DNA of 64,000 nt from the NCBI GenBank assembly GCA_029706075.1, contig JAINUG010000114.1:620001-684000 (forward strand). Reading direction: 5' to 3'. Below, piece after piece: positions 23,941 to 38,568 of this stretch. The notes below the pieces were generated by a model. It was not told the origin of the DNA, did no database searches, and saw nothing but the letters and a program-made list of their open reading frames with translations. The stretch is from Aldrovandia affinis. Its lineage: Eukaryota; Chordata; Actinopteri; Notacanthiformes; Halosauridae. How positions within the stretch are numbered: position 1 is the first letter of the stretch; each line of letters starts with the position of its first letter. Both the position numbers and the translations under genes were made by a program.

Positions 23941-25040
23941 CTGGCCAGGACACTGGGGGTTACTTGTTGAGTTTGGTGCGTGGGATCTTGAATAACAATG
24001 AAAAACAGTGTGTTTTTGTGTTCCGTGGCTGTTGAATGACCCTGCAAGGTGGGGGAGGACCATGTGACATGCTGGACATCCATAGCCTATGTGCAATCAT
24101 CGCTCAACCACCAGAATGGGGCAGGGGAATAGGGTACTGGGGAGCCCTAAGTCAGGGGGCCTCTGCAGCAGACCCCATCCTGCAGGGAACGGTTGGGAAC
24201 CTGGGAATCTGGGTTCATGACCCATGAGCCTGGCTTAGACAGATTCTAAATTAGTTTTTTAAAAACAGAGGTGGCCCATCAGTGTGTGGGAGACAGCTTA
24301 TTTTATGAGCTTATCTTATACAGAGATTAGTGCACAACATGAGACCTAATAAGTAAACCACATAACACATGACAACACAGGAAACTGTTAGGGCCGGAAT
24401 ATTCTTTAACAAGTGTTTCAGAACTTCGCATTTCCTCTTGCTGCATGAAAACTTGTCAACCGTGTTTCTCGAACACCAGAGCAACAACAGGCTTTCCCTG
24501 CCTCACCCCCTCTGCCAATTCACAGCCATTTACAGCCATTCAGTCTTCCAAGAGAATGAAACTGGATCTAATTGCTACCTGCATGACACAGATTTAAGAT
24601 GCAATTATGAAGCTTTTTTCCTACTTAGTGGTAAATGAACAGGAGTTGTTTGTTACCAGTCCACCTCACTCGCATCACTATAAGTTCTGAGGAGTGCCTA
24701 CAAATAAAGCATGACAGGTCATTTCTGGCTCCAAACCCAACATGCTGGCACCCGCATTGGGTTTGCCTCACTGCAACAAGGAATGGTTCTGAAAATAATA
24801 TTGGTACAAAAACGCACATATCTGTCACTTTTGGCCAGGTCTTCCTTGCAAAGGAGATTTTTTAAATCTCAATAATTCCTTGTAAAATAAAGGCTAAGAA
24901 AAATACGAAAAAGTCACTTCCGTTGCTCTAAATACACACAAATACACCAACCATACACTTGTATGGTTTTTCAATACAAATGTAAAACCCATGGAAAGCA
25001 TTTGGTTGAATATTTGCAAATACACTTGTTGAAGGAAAAT
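23941..25040. other. Intergenic, nothing recognised
   Basis: No supported gene or repeat. The open frames here have no domain resemblance. Confidence 0.45.
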
Positions 25041-25357
25041 TTAAGAACATATGAACATAAGAATGCATAATGGCGAGAACGGGCCATTCAGCCAATCTAG
25101 GCTGGTCATGTCCTAATCTAAAGAGTATCTAGTACTGCATCTAGCCTGGACTTGAATAGCCCAAGTGTTTCTGCCTCTACTACCCGACCTGGCAAGCAGG
25201 CATTGACAACTCTCTGTGTAAAGTAAAACTTCCTAATATCCATGCAGAATGCCTTTAACTCATTTCTACCTCTGGCCTCTTGTTCTGCTGACCCCACTTA
25301 TCTTTAAAAAATCTTTGGCAGTTCACTTTGTTAATCCCTTTTAGGAATTCAAAAACA
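25041..25357 (-). mobile_element. CR1-type LINE, 3' fragment
   Basis: Matches the 3' end of the larger copy at 54959 block by block: a taagaacatatgaacataag tail repeat, then cgggccattcagcc, tgtttctgcctctactaccc and tggcctcttgttctgctgac. It is truncated after about 320 bp, the usual 5' truncation. Confidence 0.75.
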
Positions 25358-26094
25358 AGTCGATAACAATACAATCAGCACCTAAGTGGTTCCGAACAGT
25401 CAGGTGCAGAAATTAATAAATGGCAACAAAACCCCTCTTAGAAAACTTTCAATCCGGTTGCCTTTAGCGAGCGAGCTAGCAGCAGCCAACCGAAATGGCT
25501 ATATCTCAACGCTTAATGTTAAATGCGTAAAATTAAACAAACAAAAGCTAGTTAGCTATCGAATATTCCCCTGCTCTTGGATTTGCTCCTGAGAGGGCAA
25601 AAAAACACAAAAAACCTCACGTCAGCTGGGTGTAATGCCGAATTTGCGAATCGTTAGCTTTTTAACAAGCTTACTGAAGCTAGACGGGAAAAATATTTAA
25701 AATTCCCTCTCTGTCCCGAACAGCAACAAAAGTTAACCATAAGAGCAAATCCGTTCACCCTTTCTGATGACAAACGCCAAAACACAATCAACAATACAAA
25801 ACACAATCCTAATAATCTCAATGACTGAAAAATAGCAACAAACAATCCGCTCAAACTCTCTGTATAAATGACAACAGCAATCCCGTCAGGCAAAGCGAGT
25901 AATCCCGTTTACTTGGTAAGTGGTTGGTTTTGTGTGCTTAACGTTTTTCATCAAAAGACATCCACCACGCCTACAATTTCCTATCAAGCAGGACTACAAT
26001 TCCCGAACGTCATTCGGCCCCGCCTCGTAGGATCCCATTTCAAACGTACAGTAGACTAATACTGTAAGAGCGGAAATACAGAACTCATGCAACA
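25358..26094. other. Spacer, nothing recognised
   Basis: AT-rich sequence between the CR1 and L2 fragments; no feature supported. Confidence 0.4.
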
Positions 26095-26482
26095 AACATT
26101 ATGCACAGATGTTTGATGTGGTCATCGAAGGTCAAGTGAGGGTCGAACCTAACACCCAGGTTGGAAACTGATGAGGAGAGGGGGATGTTTTGGCCAGAAA
26201 AATGAGGTGGGTTATGGGAAAAAGCTGGATCTGGTGTGGGGTGCCGACTAAGAGAGCCTTGGTTTTGGTGCTGTTTAGCTGGAGGAAGTTGTGTTTCATC
26301 CAGGCCCTTATCTCCACAAGGCAGGTAGTTAGTAGTGATGAGGCTGCAGAGGCGGTTTTAGGGTATAGGTCTGTGTCATCAGCATAGCAATGGAATAACA
26401 TTCCATGCCGGCTGATGACATGGCCGATGGGGAGCATATAGAGGGTGAACAGGATGGGGCAGAGAACTGACCCTTGAGGGAC
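26095..26482 (-). pseudogene. L2-type LINE reverse transcriptase fragment
   Basis: Minus-strand translation gives [11 protein letters not shown], then the catalytic box [31 protein letters not shown] and a [18 protein letters not shown]-like end near 26100. This is the palm/thumb part of L2 RT. Both ends are truncated. Confidence 0.8.
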
Positions 26483-26540
26483 ACATTAAAAAAGTAAAAA
26501 GTGAATTATAAAAATAATAATTATGATGAAAGGATTTATA

Positions 26541-27724
26541 CACTCTGTGGCCATTTTATTAGATACACCTGTACACCTGCTCGTTAATGCAATTATCTAA
26601 TCAGTCAATCATGTGGCAGCAACTCAATGCATAAAAGCATGCAGACAAGGTTCAGTTGTTGTTCAGACCAAAAATCAGAATGGGGAAGAAATGTGAAAAG
26701 TGACTTTGACCGTGGAATGATTGTTGGTGCCAGACGGGGTGGTGTGAGTATCTCAGAAACTGCTAATCTCATGGGATTTTCACACACAACAGTCTCTAGA
26801 GTTTACAGAGAATGGTGCAAAAAACAAAAAACATCCAGTGAGCGGCAGTTCTGTGGGCGAAAACGCCTTAATGAGAGAGGTCAGAGGAGAATGGCCAGAC
26901 TGGTTCAAGCTGACAGGAAGGCGACAGTCACTCAAATAACCATGCATTACAACAGTGATATGCAGAAGAACACAACAATCAAACCTTGAAGTGGATGAGC
27001 TATAGCAGCAGAAGACCACACCAGGTTGCACTCCTGTCAGCTAAGAACAGGAAAGTGAGGCTACAGTGGGCACAGGCTCACCAAAACTGGACAGTTGAAA
27101 ATTGGAAAAACGTTGCCTGGTCTGACAAATCTCGATTTCTGCTGTGACATGCAGATGGTAGGGTCAGAATTTGGGGTAAACAGCATGAATCCATGCATCC
27201 ATCCTGCCTTGTGTCAACGCTTCAGGCTGCTGGTGGTGGTGTAATGGTGTGGGGAATGTTTTCTTAGCACACATTAGACCCCTTAAAACCAATTGAGCAT
27301 TGTTTAAATGCCACAGCCTACCTAGGTCTTATTTCTGGCCATGTGCATCCCTTTATAGCCACAGTCTACCCATCATCTAATGGCTACTTCCAGCAGGATA
27401 ATGCGCCATGTCACAAAGCACATGTCATCTCAAGCTGGTTCCATGAAGATGACAATGAGTTCAGTATACTCCAATGGCCTCCACAGTCACCAGATCTCAG
27501 TCCAATACAGCACCTTTGGGATGTGGTGGAACGGGAGATTCACAACAGCCGACAAATCTGCAGCAACTGCATGATGCTATCATGTCAACATGGACCAGAA
27601 TCTCTGAGGAATGTTTCCAGCACCTTGTTGAATCCATGCCACAAAGAATTCAGGCTGTTTGGGGGGCAGAGGGGGATCTTACCCAGTACTAGAAAGGTGT
27701 ACCTAATAAAGTGGCCACTGAGTG
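26541..27724 (+). mobile_element. Tc1-like transposon, near full length, inactive
   Basis: Inverted ends cactctgtggccattttatt and the complement of aataaagtggccactgagtg. TA flanks the left end; the right flank is now GA. Length is 1.18 kb with the transposase on the plus strand. Confidence 0.85.
26680..27690 (+). pseudogene. Tc1 transposase pseudogene
   Basis: Starts at ATG 26680. It has the helix-turn-helix DFDRGMIVGARRGGVSISET...TTVSRVYREW, then WSDKSRF with the first catalytic Asp, YFQQDNAPCHKAHV with the second, and SPDLSPIQHLWDVVEREI. The usual third acidic residue is replaced by Gln. There are in-frame stops after GKKCEK and in the middle, plus frameshifts. It is inactive on two independent grounds. 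Confidence 0.85.
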
Positions 27725-27740
27725 GATGTGTGTATACACA

Positions 27741-27762
27741 GTGTGTGTGTGTGTGTGTGTGT
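27741..27762. repeat. (GT)n microsatellite
   Basis: About 11 GT units just after the Tc1. Confidence 0.9.
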
Positions 27763-28301
27763 CTGAGACTATATGAGGTATATTTTCTCCTTTTCTTTTT
27801 TATCTCTCAATGCTGGAGTGAGGTGGAGTTATCTGTTGAGTAATCTCTGTAGGGAATATTGCAGTCACAGGTTCAATTAGTTTCCTATGTAGCTGAATGG
27901 GGCTCACTGTGACACAGGGAGCCCATAGCAGTGTGTGGCTGTGTGTCACACCATGGGAATGAACCCGTGAGTGCAGAGGCAGCTCAGTGCTGAGTCTTGC
28001 CTGTATCACCCACTCAATGTCAGGCACAGGGACAACATTTCACTCCCAAGGCTTGTGTGCTCCACCAGAAACAGTTGTGCAATTATGAATGCCCCTGCTG
28101 CTAACACAATGTCCGACTGGTGTGACTAACAAAGTCGCAGGTTACTACATTTATTAAATTGAGAGAATTTGAACCGAAGGGACACAACAATCAACTCTGC
28201 TTTTTAGTGATTAGCTCACAGAGGGTAGGTGTGGGTCAATGATATTCTAGTTCAGGGTACTGTACCACAGTTGTGTTATTACAAATCAAGCTGTATGGAT
28301 A
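27763..28301. other. Spacer, nothing recognised
   Basis: No supported feature. Confidence 0.4.
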
Positions 28302-29409
28302 TGTCACACGCCACGTGACAAACCCTGAATGGGAACAGAGCAGCCATGAGACACGGAGTGGAGTTTGTCGGTCTACGGACCGGATTTTATTTATTATTTC
28401 CTGTCTCTACCCCCCAGACATGGGGAAGAGACAGTGGGAGTAGCAGATTAACATATAACAAAGACCAACACAAACACAGACACAAAATATTCACCCTACT
28501 TGCCGTGAAGCTTTCGGGTAAAAACAACGAACTAAAATAATAAACTAAAATAATCATAACTTACAGGACACCGCACCTCTTCTTCCGGAGTTCCCCTGGA
28601 ACCTCCCAGGCACACACATATCCAGTGACCTTTCAAATGCTTCCCACCCATGCATACTGAGACATTCAAACTTTGCAGTTCGAGTTCTCTTACCCATTCA
28701 TACAGAGACACTCGCCACTCCCCACAGTGAGAGTTCTGGCAACCAGACACTCTCCACTCTTCCAGTGAGAGCTCTCGGGCTGTTTCCCAGAAGCTCTCTC
28801 CACTGCCCGAGTGCGAGTTCTCCTTCAATCACACAAATAAAACCGAGGGCGAGAGGTGCCCTTCTTTCAGAGCGCCCTCTCACTCTCTATCACGATCACA
28901 CCGAGGCGGACACTCTTAGTGCGCCCCCTCTCCCTCTTTCCCATACACATAAGAAGCACTCTACTCAGTCATTTTCAACAAACGCACACAAAACTATACA
29001 AACATCAAACATCACACATCCAACATGAAACCTCAAACCTCAAACATTCCACAATACAACACACGTGCATGCACACACACTCAAAACAATGACAACAAAC
29101 TCTCCATACACACGCAAGACAAAGACTAACTTTCATGACGAAACATCCATGACAAGACAAGACTAACTCTCGATGAAACACACAAAGACAAAAGACTAAC
29201 TGATTCCCCACTCGCCCCACCTGCTCTTAAATAGGCTTAGTCTCTGCCCGGCTCAGGTGGGACTCGTGAGGCAATCACAATCATTCACTCACATTCTCAC
29301 ACAGACACCCAATCAGCCAATTGACTTCCATATCAATTGACTGATTGCATTAAATAATTAAATAATAATTAAACCAATTATGGCCTTTGGAGCAACCCTC
29401 CGGGTGACA
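28302..29409 (-). mobile_element. Solo LTR of 1.1 kb, minus orientation
   Basis: On the minus strand it starts TGTCACCCGGAGGG and ends GCGTGTGACA (TG...CA). A promoter-like cctatttaagagcagg lies at about 29220-29236 and AATAAA at about 28388, some 85 bases before the end, in the order expected for U3-R-U5. The part at 28680-28830 contains degenerate tandem 'actctccact...gtgagagttct' units. I see no matching target duplication and no internal region. The family is not identified. Confidence 0.55.
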
Positions 29410-32400
29410 GTTCACTCACATGGTGCCCCGGAAAGTCTTTCAAAGGCCTTTGTTTGGGTGGAGCACAAAGGCAAAAAAAGATCATCTAAGATTGATATCA
29501 ATACAATACAATTTCCACACTTCCCACATGCAGATAAGTTACAAAAAAGACTAAACATAATAGCGGGCGGTTTGGTAATGGCAGGAAAGGAAACAAGTCA
29601 GGGCAATAAATTCTAACTGACTCAGCGTGGAAAGAATTTCAAAATAAACAACTGAAAGGATCTAGACCAAGCCCTTAATTCAGCTCAGGCTGTTGATGGA
29701 AATAGATGAGACAGGTGTGCTTTGATGATGAAGATGGCTCTGTGTCAAAAAAATACTGTCCCTGTTGTATGGCTTTCAAGAATTTTGCCAAGGGAGACTC
29801 AATAGACTGAAGAGATTTAAGTATCACTGATAAAGCTTTTAATTGCCATCAAAGGGGGGCAGGAAACCTGGGGTTTCAGTAATGGCCAGCCATGCTCACA
29901 GACCTCGCCATGTTAAGAGAGAGAGAGAAATAGGCCAGGGTAAGCCTTAAATTATCACCCAATGACAGAGCAGAATTCCTGGAGAGTGATTGTGGTACAT
30001 AGGTAAACGGACAGAATGGTCACCTGTGATCCTTCCTCAGAGCCCTTCCCCCTTCCCTGTACACCTGCCCTAAAGAGGCGACGGGGCAGGGCCGCAGCTG
30101 TCCATCTGTGTAGCCTGGACTCTGAAATAAAGTATGGGGCAGCTGTGAGTCTCTACAGCTGCGTCCACCACATGTACGTTTCTGGTAGAGGCATGCGTAA
30201 GAAAATGTCCTGGGGACATTTATATGTATGCTGAGCTTTCCATATGGGACTAGTCATCAAAGGCAGTATACAGACAAAATCTACTGGACAATTATCCATC
30301 GCTTTCTGAACACTGGGAGAGCAAAACCATTCGATATCCAATACATGGACCATGTAGTTTATGTCCAAATCCACTTTTAGCTCATAATAATGATTTACAT
30401 GCTCCAAATATAAGATATTGTCCCAGAACAGTCTTCAGCACAGACTGCCATGCTGACCACCACGAAAAAGATCAAGCCCTGACGAATCATCTTAAGCATA
30501 GCGCTTAGACCAGCATATGCTCCAGTCCAGTTCCTCTCCACGTAGCTGCTGGTGAGGCTGAACGCCGCCTTGCAACCACATGCGCTCTCAGCGGCTCCTG
30601 CAGTTTTACCATGGTGTGGGTCAGACTGAGGTACAGGATAGACCACCCGCACTGTGGTGAGGGGAGACTCTTTTGCGGACCATGCAGAAGCATGCTCACA
30701 AATGCACACATAGCGGTGTGACGGTTAGAACTTCTAAACCAAAACACAGGAACGATACAGCATATCTAAGCCTTTTTTAAGCCCACGATGTAGACATGAA
30801 AAGCTATTGTTCTATGAATTCCTGTGTCTGGGAACAGCCTATAGAGAGCCTAGCCTACAATGTCTTTGTTCCCGTTCTCTTGCTGTTTTCACAGACATTC
30901 AAACACAAATTAATGGTTGTTTTCGGCCCTATTCTATTTGGAAACACTTTGACAGTCGACAGACATAACCCCCCCATGACTAAACCTCTCATTGGGTTTC
31001 TGGCATATTAAGGGGGATTATGAAGACACCCTCCCTTTGTTGATGACGTTCTGTTGAGAACAACTGTTGTCATCCAGCCTTTGTCCAGTGCTGCATCAGT
31101 GTGCTGTCAGTGCATCAGGAGAGAACAGACTGACATGGCTCTGCCCAGCTGACCAAATAGCCAGATATCTCTCAGACTGCTGATCATAGCCAGACTTCCC
31201 TACAGTGGTGTCACTGGCCCATAGGAACAAAGCTCCTTCAAAATCTGGCAGTGTAGACAGGTACAGGTGAACAAATTATTATCCTTTTATACATTCAAAT
31301 GATTTTTTTTAAACAAGGTAGCTAGCTGTATTGTGATCTGCTTATAGTTAAGGGTATAAACTGTGAAAAATCCCACCTAATATGATTTGACAAAACTCTC
31401 AAATTGAAGACTTGCTTGCTTTGCTAATGAAGACTGAAACTGACCTCTCAATAGAATGTCAACCTGTGGAAATAGGGTGATATGGATGAAAGCTCTCAGC
31501 TGTAAGGTTGAGTCAAAGTCTATTTCTGTGCAAGCAACAAGTGCTGTCTCTCTCAGCTTAGAGTACGTATAATAGCAGATATTTTGTTTTACATATATAT
31601 CTGGTGAACAGGTCAAATAAAATCATTTGCACTGCCTCTGGGAAAATCTCACTATGTGTCCTGTTAGCTTCCTGGCAAAGGCTTTTCCCATGGCCTTGTG
31701 GAGAGCTGTCCCAGGCCAGAACACATGTGCTCACTGTCTTGTCAAGACATGTCATTTTGACAGCCTGAGGTAATGGGAAAAGGGTTTGAGGGTTATAGTG
31801 TCATTGGTTCACACCAGAAAAAATTAACAGATGGATTGGGAATTCCCTCATCATTGAAAATAAGAGGTGATATTTATTCGGTTTTAACATGAATTCCTAA
31901 AATTATGGTTTTATTTAAGGCAATTGGACTAGATAGATTAATTCACAGTTTCGTTATTTAGTGTATGAAACTGTTATATTAGAGGATTTTCCATGTGATT
32001 TAAGTCAGAGTCTGTGAGGAAAGAATGTGTGTTCTTTTATATGTTATTTTATATTTTTTTCATCAGTCATACATTTGGAGTATATTAGCACTTAAAACAA
32101 GAGAACAATGTTATGCGTACAACAAAAAAGCACTTTGCTCATTCACAGAAAGCACCGCTGGACTGATTCTGGATCTCAGTCACACAAGGTCCAAATTTGA
32201 TGTTACTAACTGTGTCAGAGAAGAATGTAGAATTGAGTAACACATTTCACATTTCAGAGACACAGAAAACAAGAACAAATACGTTTTTTAACGACTGTGT
32301 GATATAGGAACGACAATTATCATGTGTGGAATACTCAGCTTTGGGCTAAATAGGTTAAGACAGCAAACAGCATGGAACTAGTCAGGCAGGATGTTCCTAT

Positions 32401-33128
32401 GAGGGAATAACATGGTACGCAGAATCCTGCATGCAGAGTGGAAAGACGGTTACATCAGAACAATTTGACAAGAAAGGTCTGGCCAGGAGAACATTAAAGG
32501 TGTCTGGTCTGTAACCCCCCACCCATTCCATCAGGCTAAGAGGACTATTTGGATACAGGGTCGGATAATTAGCAGGAACAGTTCAAAGATCAAAAAACAG
32601 ATGTAAAGCATTTACGAAAACGTGCGCCAAATTGCAAACACATGTGTTCTGGGACTAGCACCCGACTTCCCAAAAGGGAAACCCCTCAACCCCCATCCCC
32701 AATAACAACCTAAATTTCTCACATTGAAAATATTGTCATAAGATTCAATCAGACTAACGGGTTTCAGTCATGTCTGTCAAACTTGGTGTTATTTGTATTT
32801 TTGTCTGTGCCCACAAAGCCACAGAAGGGATTTGTAAAGCAGAACTGAGACAAAGCAGTGATGTTTTTTTTTAGCCTGGCACGTTTACCAAACTGTTGAA
32901 TATTTTCAGATTACAACTGAAGGTGATTGCTTTTGTGTGTTCTTACTGATTTAATCACCTTAGTTATGTGTCTCTATTTTGCCTTGTATTTTTCCATTCT
33001 GGATTTAGTTTTGGAAGTATAGAAGAAGGATATCATTCTGGGAGTAACTTTGTGGTCATATTTAAGCTAATTAAATATTTGTAATTGATTACATTAATTT
33101 CTCACCATACTCTTTATATTTTCTACTT
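29410..33128. other. Intergenic, nothing firm
   Basis: About 3.7 kb with no recognised repeat. A minus-strand frame at 30395-30709 holds a hydrophobic segment (QGLIFFVVVSMAVCA), but its splice context does not fit a gene I know. Confidence 0.4.
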
Positions 33129-34944
<1,816 letters not shown>

Positions 34945-35190
34945 TGATGACTTGATGAGCTTCATCCAGCATTCCCTGTTAAGCATTGCATTGCGAAGAG
35001 ACGATCCGCACAGTCCTGTCTCCAGTTCGATGGACAATTTAAGGGTGATGTTAGGTCGACCTCTACGACGGGGAGAGTCTGGCGTCCAAAGGAGGACACG
35101 ACTGGCTGGCTCATTGTGCCGAATGATATGTCCGGCTAGCCGAAGACGACGCTGTCTGATGACACTTGAGATGGAGGGGAGGGCACCGTA
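34945..35190 (-). pseudogene. C-terminal fragment of a non-LTR retrotransposon polyprotein
   Basis: Minus-strand translation reads RRLRLAGHIIRHNEPASRVL, LWTPDSPRRRGRPNITLK and NAMLNREC. The GH..RH...P.S..LLW.P...RRRGRP pattern is typical of the tail following the RT domain in I/RTE-related LINEs. The RT itself is absent and the clade cannot be fixed. Confidence 0.6.
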
Positions 35191-35626
35191 CAGAATTATT
35201 CACAGGCCCTTTCTAACCTGGGGGGTTATTCCAGTAGAACATCAAGGTATACAGTTTAGACCATCATGTGCATACCCTAAAGGGTACATAAGGAAAATAA
35301 TCAGAGAACATTTGTTTTCCCCTGCAAAATATCAGACAAACAAAAACAATGCATATATATGGTCATTGAGTGGCTGGGGTGTTTTACAGCTATTTACCTA
35401 AAATGTTTTTTTTTTAATGATATGGTACGGACATGGACTTTAAAGACCTTGTGCTTAAATACTATCAGGCTAGGTGGAAAGACCAATATTCACTGTTGTG
35501 AACCCTCCAGCACTATTTTTTTACTTCTTATCATTTCTATCAGGAAACACCAGAAGCACATGAGCACACTGCACATTATGTATTTGACAGAAACAAACAA
35601 AAATACCATAAACATCCAATGAATAT
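35191..35626. other. Spacer; right part is the older copy of a local duplication
   Basis: 35609-35634, continuing at 37203-37260 across the hAT insertion, resembles 38022-38165. Confidence 0.4.
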
Positions 35627-35704
35627 AGTTTATGCAGTGGTGGGCCGTCAGGGCCTGCAAGGCCTTCTCTGCTGGCCTAAAAAATATCTGAATCACAGAC
35701 TGAT

Positions 35705-36180
35705 GTTAATTATATTTTTTCCATGAATACTTATTAAATAATTCCAAATGGTCTGTCCGCTTCCTTTCATAGCTTTTCCCCCGGTTGCGGTGCTTCCAGA
35801 TGTTTATTTTCATATTAAAGCATTTAACCAATCACATTTCAGCCATCATTTGTTGCCAGGGTCAAAGAAATCTGCCTGGAGGCCTTCACAATCAGTTCTG
35901 CAGGTCCTGTAGCATAAAATAAGTGTTGATCAAACTGTTGCTTCAACCAATCAGATTTTGAGTTGGGGACACGAAGGCCTTCTAGAAGGCCTAGGTAACG
36001 TCAGCGTATTCACACCCTTTGATTGGATAGTCAGAGAGTGTCTGACTATGATGTAATGTGATTGGTTAAATGCTTTAATATGAAAATACACGTCTGGAAG
36101 CACCGCAACCAGGGGAAAAGCTATGAAAGGAAGCGGACAGACCATTTGGAATTCTTTAATAAGTATTCATGGACAAAATA
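35705..36180. repeat. Inverted repeat 1 inside the hAT (arms ~125 bp)
   Basis: 35705-35833 (tccatgaatacttatt...gcatttaaccaatcacat) is repeated as its complement at 36055-36175, with a loop of about 220 bp. The right arm runs directly into the transposase C-terminal frame, so the left arm is an inverted copy of its upstream DNA. Confidence 0.8.
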
Positions 36181-36196
36181 TAATTAACATCAGTCT

Positions 36197-36409
36197 GTGA
36201 TTCAGACATTTGAGCGGACATTTTCAGCCCTAAAGCGAATTAAAATTTATGCCAGAAATACGAAAGGGCAGGCTCGACTTTCAGCATTAGCTTCAATGGC
36301 GATAGAAAAGGACTTCTTGATGGAACTGAAACACACGGATAATCTGTACGACAGAGTAATTGAACTCTTTTTGAGGAAAGAAAGGAGGATGGATTTTGTG
36401 TACAAATAA
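36197..36409 (+). pseudogene. hAT transposase C-terminal dimerisation domain
   Basis: 70 residues with ERTFSALKRIKIYARNTKGQ, ARLSALASMAIEKDFL and RKERRMDFVYK before the stop. This is the hATC pattern at the end of TTF-finger/ZMYM-type hAT transposases. The catalytic core and BED/TTF finger are missing upstream. Confidence 0.85.
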
Positions 36410-36576
36410 TAAGGATTTTTGATGAGTAAAATGTTGCTATTTTCCTAAATAATATTGCAATTTTATGAGGTTATTATTGATGCTTTGTTATGTGTGTCGC
36501 AGCTGTAGCACCCCGGGTTTGTTTCTTCAGTAAAGGCATTTATTCTGGATACACGAGTTATGTATCTGCGATGCAA

Positions 36577-37095
36577 CGGCAACGGCTGTCTGTTCGGTTT
36601 GTTTTTGCACTTTGTTTATTTATCTTTCTTCAGTCATGTTTCATTCTCGTTCTGTTCCCCGTCTGTCATTGTTCCTGTTCGAGTTCCTCTCCTTGTCTTG
36701 TCATGCACTTCGGGAAATTCTATGTTTTGGTTTTTTAGGGAGGAGGAGGAACGCATAAAGAAATCTGCGTGCGAATAAAGCGGAACGTGAGAAGTGTACA
36801 GAGAGAGAGAATGACAGCGATAGTTAGAAGCGTGAGATAATTAGTGATTAGTAGTGTTAGTAACTTAATCTAAATCCCTAATGTTAGTAGATTAGTTGGT
36901 TAGTACTATATACATCTAACTAATATATACAAAGTGTAATTAGAAAGTAAGAAGGAAGTAAAACGAGATTAGAAACGAAGACGGAAAAACCGAAACATAG
37001 AATTTCCCGAAGTGCATGACAGAACGAGAATGAAACATGACTGAAGAAAGATAAATAAACAAAGTGCAAAAACAAACCGAACAGACACTCAAAAC
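36577..37095. repeat. Inverted repeat 2 inside the hAT (arms ~100-150 bp)
   Basis: gtctgttcggtttgtttttg through catgcacttcgggaaattct (36577-36725) returns as its complement at 36990-37092, with the right arm lacking about 35 bases. Confidence 0.8.
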
Positions 37096-37210
37096 ATAAC
37101 AATAAGATGGCTTTTATAGCCATAAAATAGTTATTGAGGGGTGGATTGATTCAGACGGAGCACTACTGAAGGCCTAGGTGTGAAATGCACGGCCCGCCAC
37201 TGAGTTTATG

Positions 37211-38021
37211 TAAACTGTGTCATATTTTCAGATGCATTGGTTGCACACCATGTTCGGTAGGCTTCATCTACCTGTCTGCCTAATACTTACCTACCTACCC
37301 ACCCACCTACCTATCTATCTCTATAACAGGTTAGCTAGTTAGTTAGTTAGCTAATACACTACCCATCCTTCCATATGAATCCAGTGATCTTCAACAGCAC
37401 ACCTTGCAGCCCACCAGGACTAGGGTTGAAGAGCCCTGTATTCATTTATCTAGCTACATAACTACATAATTTTTTATTTTACATGTCTATTTACTTTGCT
37501 AGGAGCAACATCCAAATCAACACATATTGCATCTAGTTAGCTACAGTAGCTACCAGGCCTTCCAACTCACACTCTCACTGAGCTACCATTCTACTGGGGT
37601 CAAATATCACTTTTTGTCACTTCTAAAAGTTGGCAGCAATGAGCTAGCTAGCTAACAAAGTTATCCATTTACACATTGGAACTAATGAAAAGTGGCACTT
37701 GCAAATCAAGAAAGGGATGTATCAGTGTATTATAAAATATGTATGTACATATCTATGTACATACATATCAACATATTATCAAATATGATTTAGTGCAAAC
37801 AGCCTTGTGCTGTTGTGCCCATGTTTTCATATTATGAATTGTACACAGTAAATAAATTCCTAACAATAATAAGATAAGAATCAAAGTTTTCAATGGAATT
37901 CCCATAGAAAATTAATAGGGGGCCTCCAAGGCTCCCATTGTGGATACTTGGCATACTAATATTAAAACATCATTATCTCAAAAATAGAAAAATGGCATTA
38001 TAAAATTGGTGAGTCTAAGGG
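37211..38021. other. Intergenic with a (CTAC/CTAT)n microsatellite
   Basis: The microsatellite lies at about 37285-37325. Nothing else is recognised. Confidence 0.5.
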
Positions 38022-38165
38022 TTAAACATCCAATTAATATAGTTTATGTATTCTGATTTCAACATAAATACACGTCACATTGCATAGATTAGGCAGGAAC
38101 TGAACAAAACTGTCATATTGGCAGAAGCATTGGCTGCACACCATGTTAGGTAGGCTTTCAACACC
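38022..38165. repeat. Local duplicate of the hAT target region (empty site)
   Basis: aaacatccaattaatatagt ttatg continues directly into tattctg, and later gcattggctgcacaccatgt taggtaggct. The same blocks flank the hAT element (35611-35634 and 37203-37270). Confidence 0.75.
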
Positions 38166-38568
38166 TTGTCATGAAATGGAATTTCACTCCTTTCTGAAGA
38201 TCCTATCATACAATACAGTTGATACAGCTACAGGATAAACTCACAGAACAAAACAGGGCTTTCATTAACCCTGTCTTATCATTCCATCTGTACTGAAAGT
38301 GTGGATGGGTGACTCTTCCCCTAAAATATCAGCTAGTTTACCTAATGTAACTTCCTCCATAGTCTTCTCTTAGAGGTCTGATGATTCAGAGATGCAAAAT
38401 TCCCACTGTGTTTAAAAAAATAATAATGTTCATATAAATAAATAAAACTTTTTTTTTTTTTTCACAAACATCATACACAGGAGCTATCTGTAGTTGAAAC
38501 CAGAAGGAATTTACAGGACATTTCCATTACATATGTATTGTATATTTTCCATTTATTGTCCGTATATT

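Larger units (their letters stand above)
35635..37202 (+). mobile_element. hAT transposon, internally rearranged
   Basis: Ends cagtggtgggccgt / acggcccgccactg are inverted. The perfect 8-bp duplication agtttatg flanks it (35627-35634, 37203-37210). It keeps only a C-terminal transposase segment and contains two large inverted repeats. A paralogous empty site exists at 38040-38050. Confidence 0.9.

Noticed and set aside
30395-30709. Minus-strand frame with a signal-peptide-like segment ending ...VCAEDC, considered as exon 1 of CDNF, a neighbour of FAM107B in mammals
   Set aside because: The bases after the Cys codon do not give the expected next codon or a good donor site, and no second exon was found. 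The resemblance is only the hydrophobic stretch.
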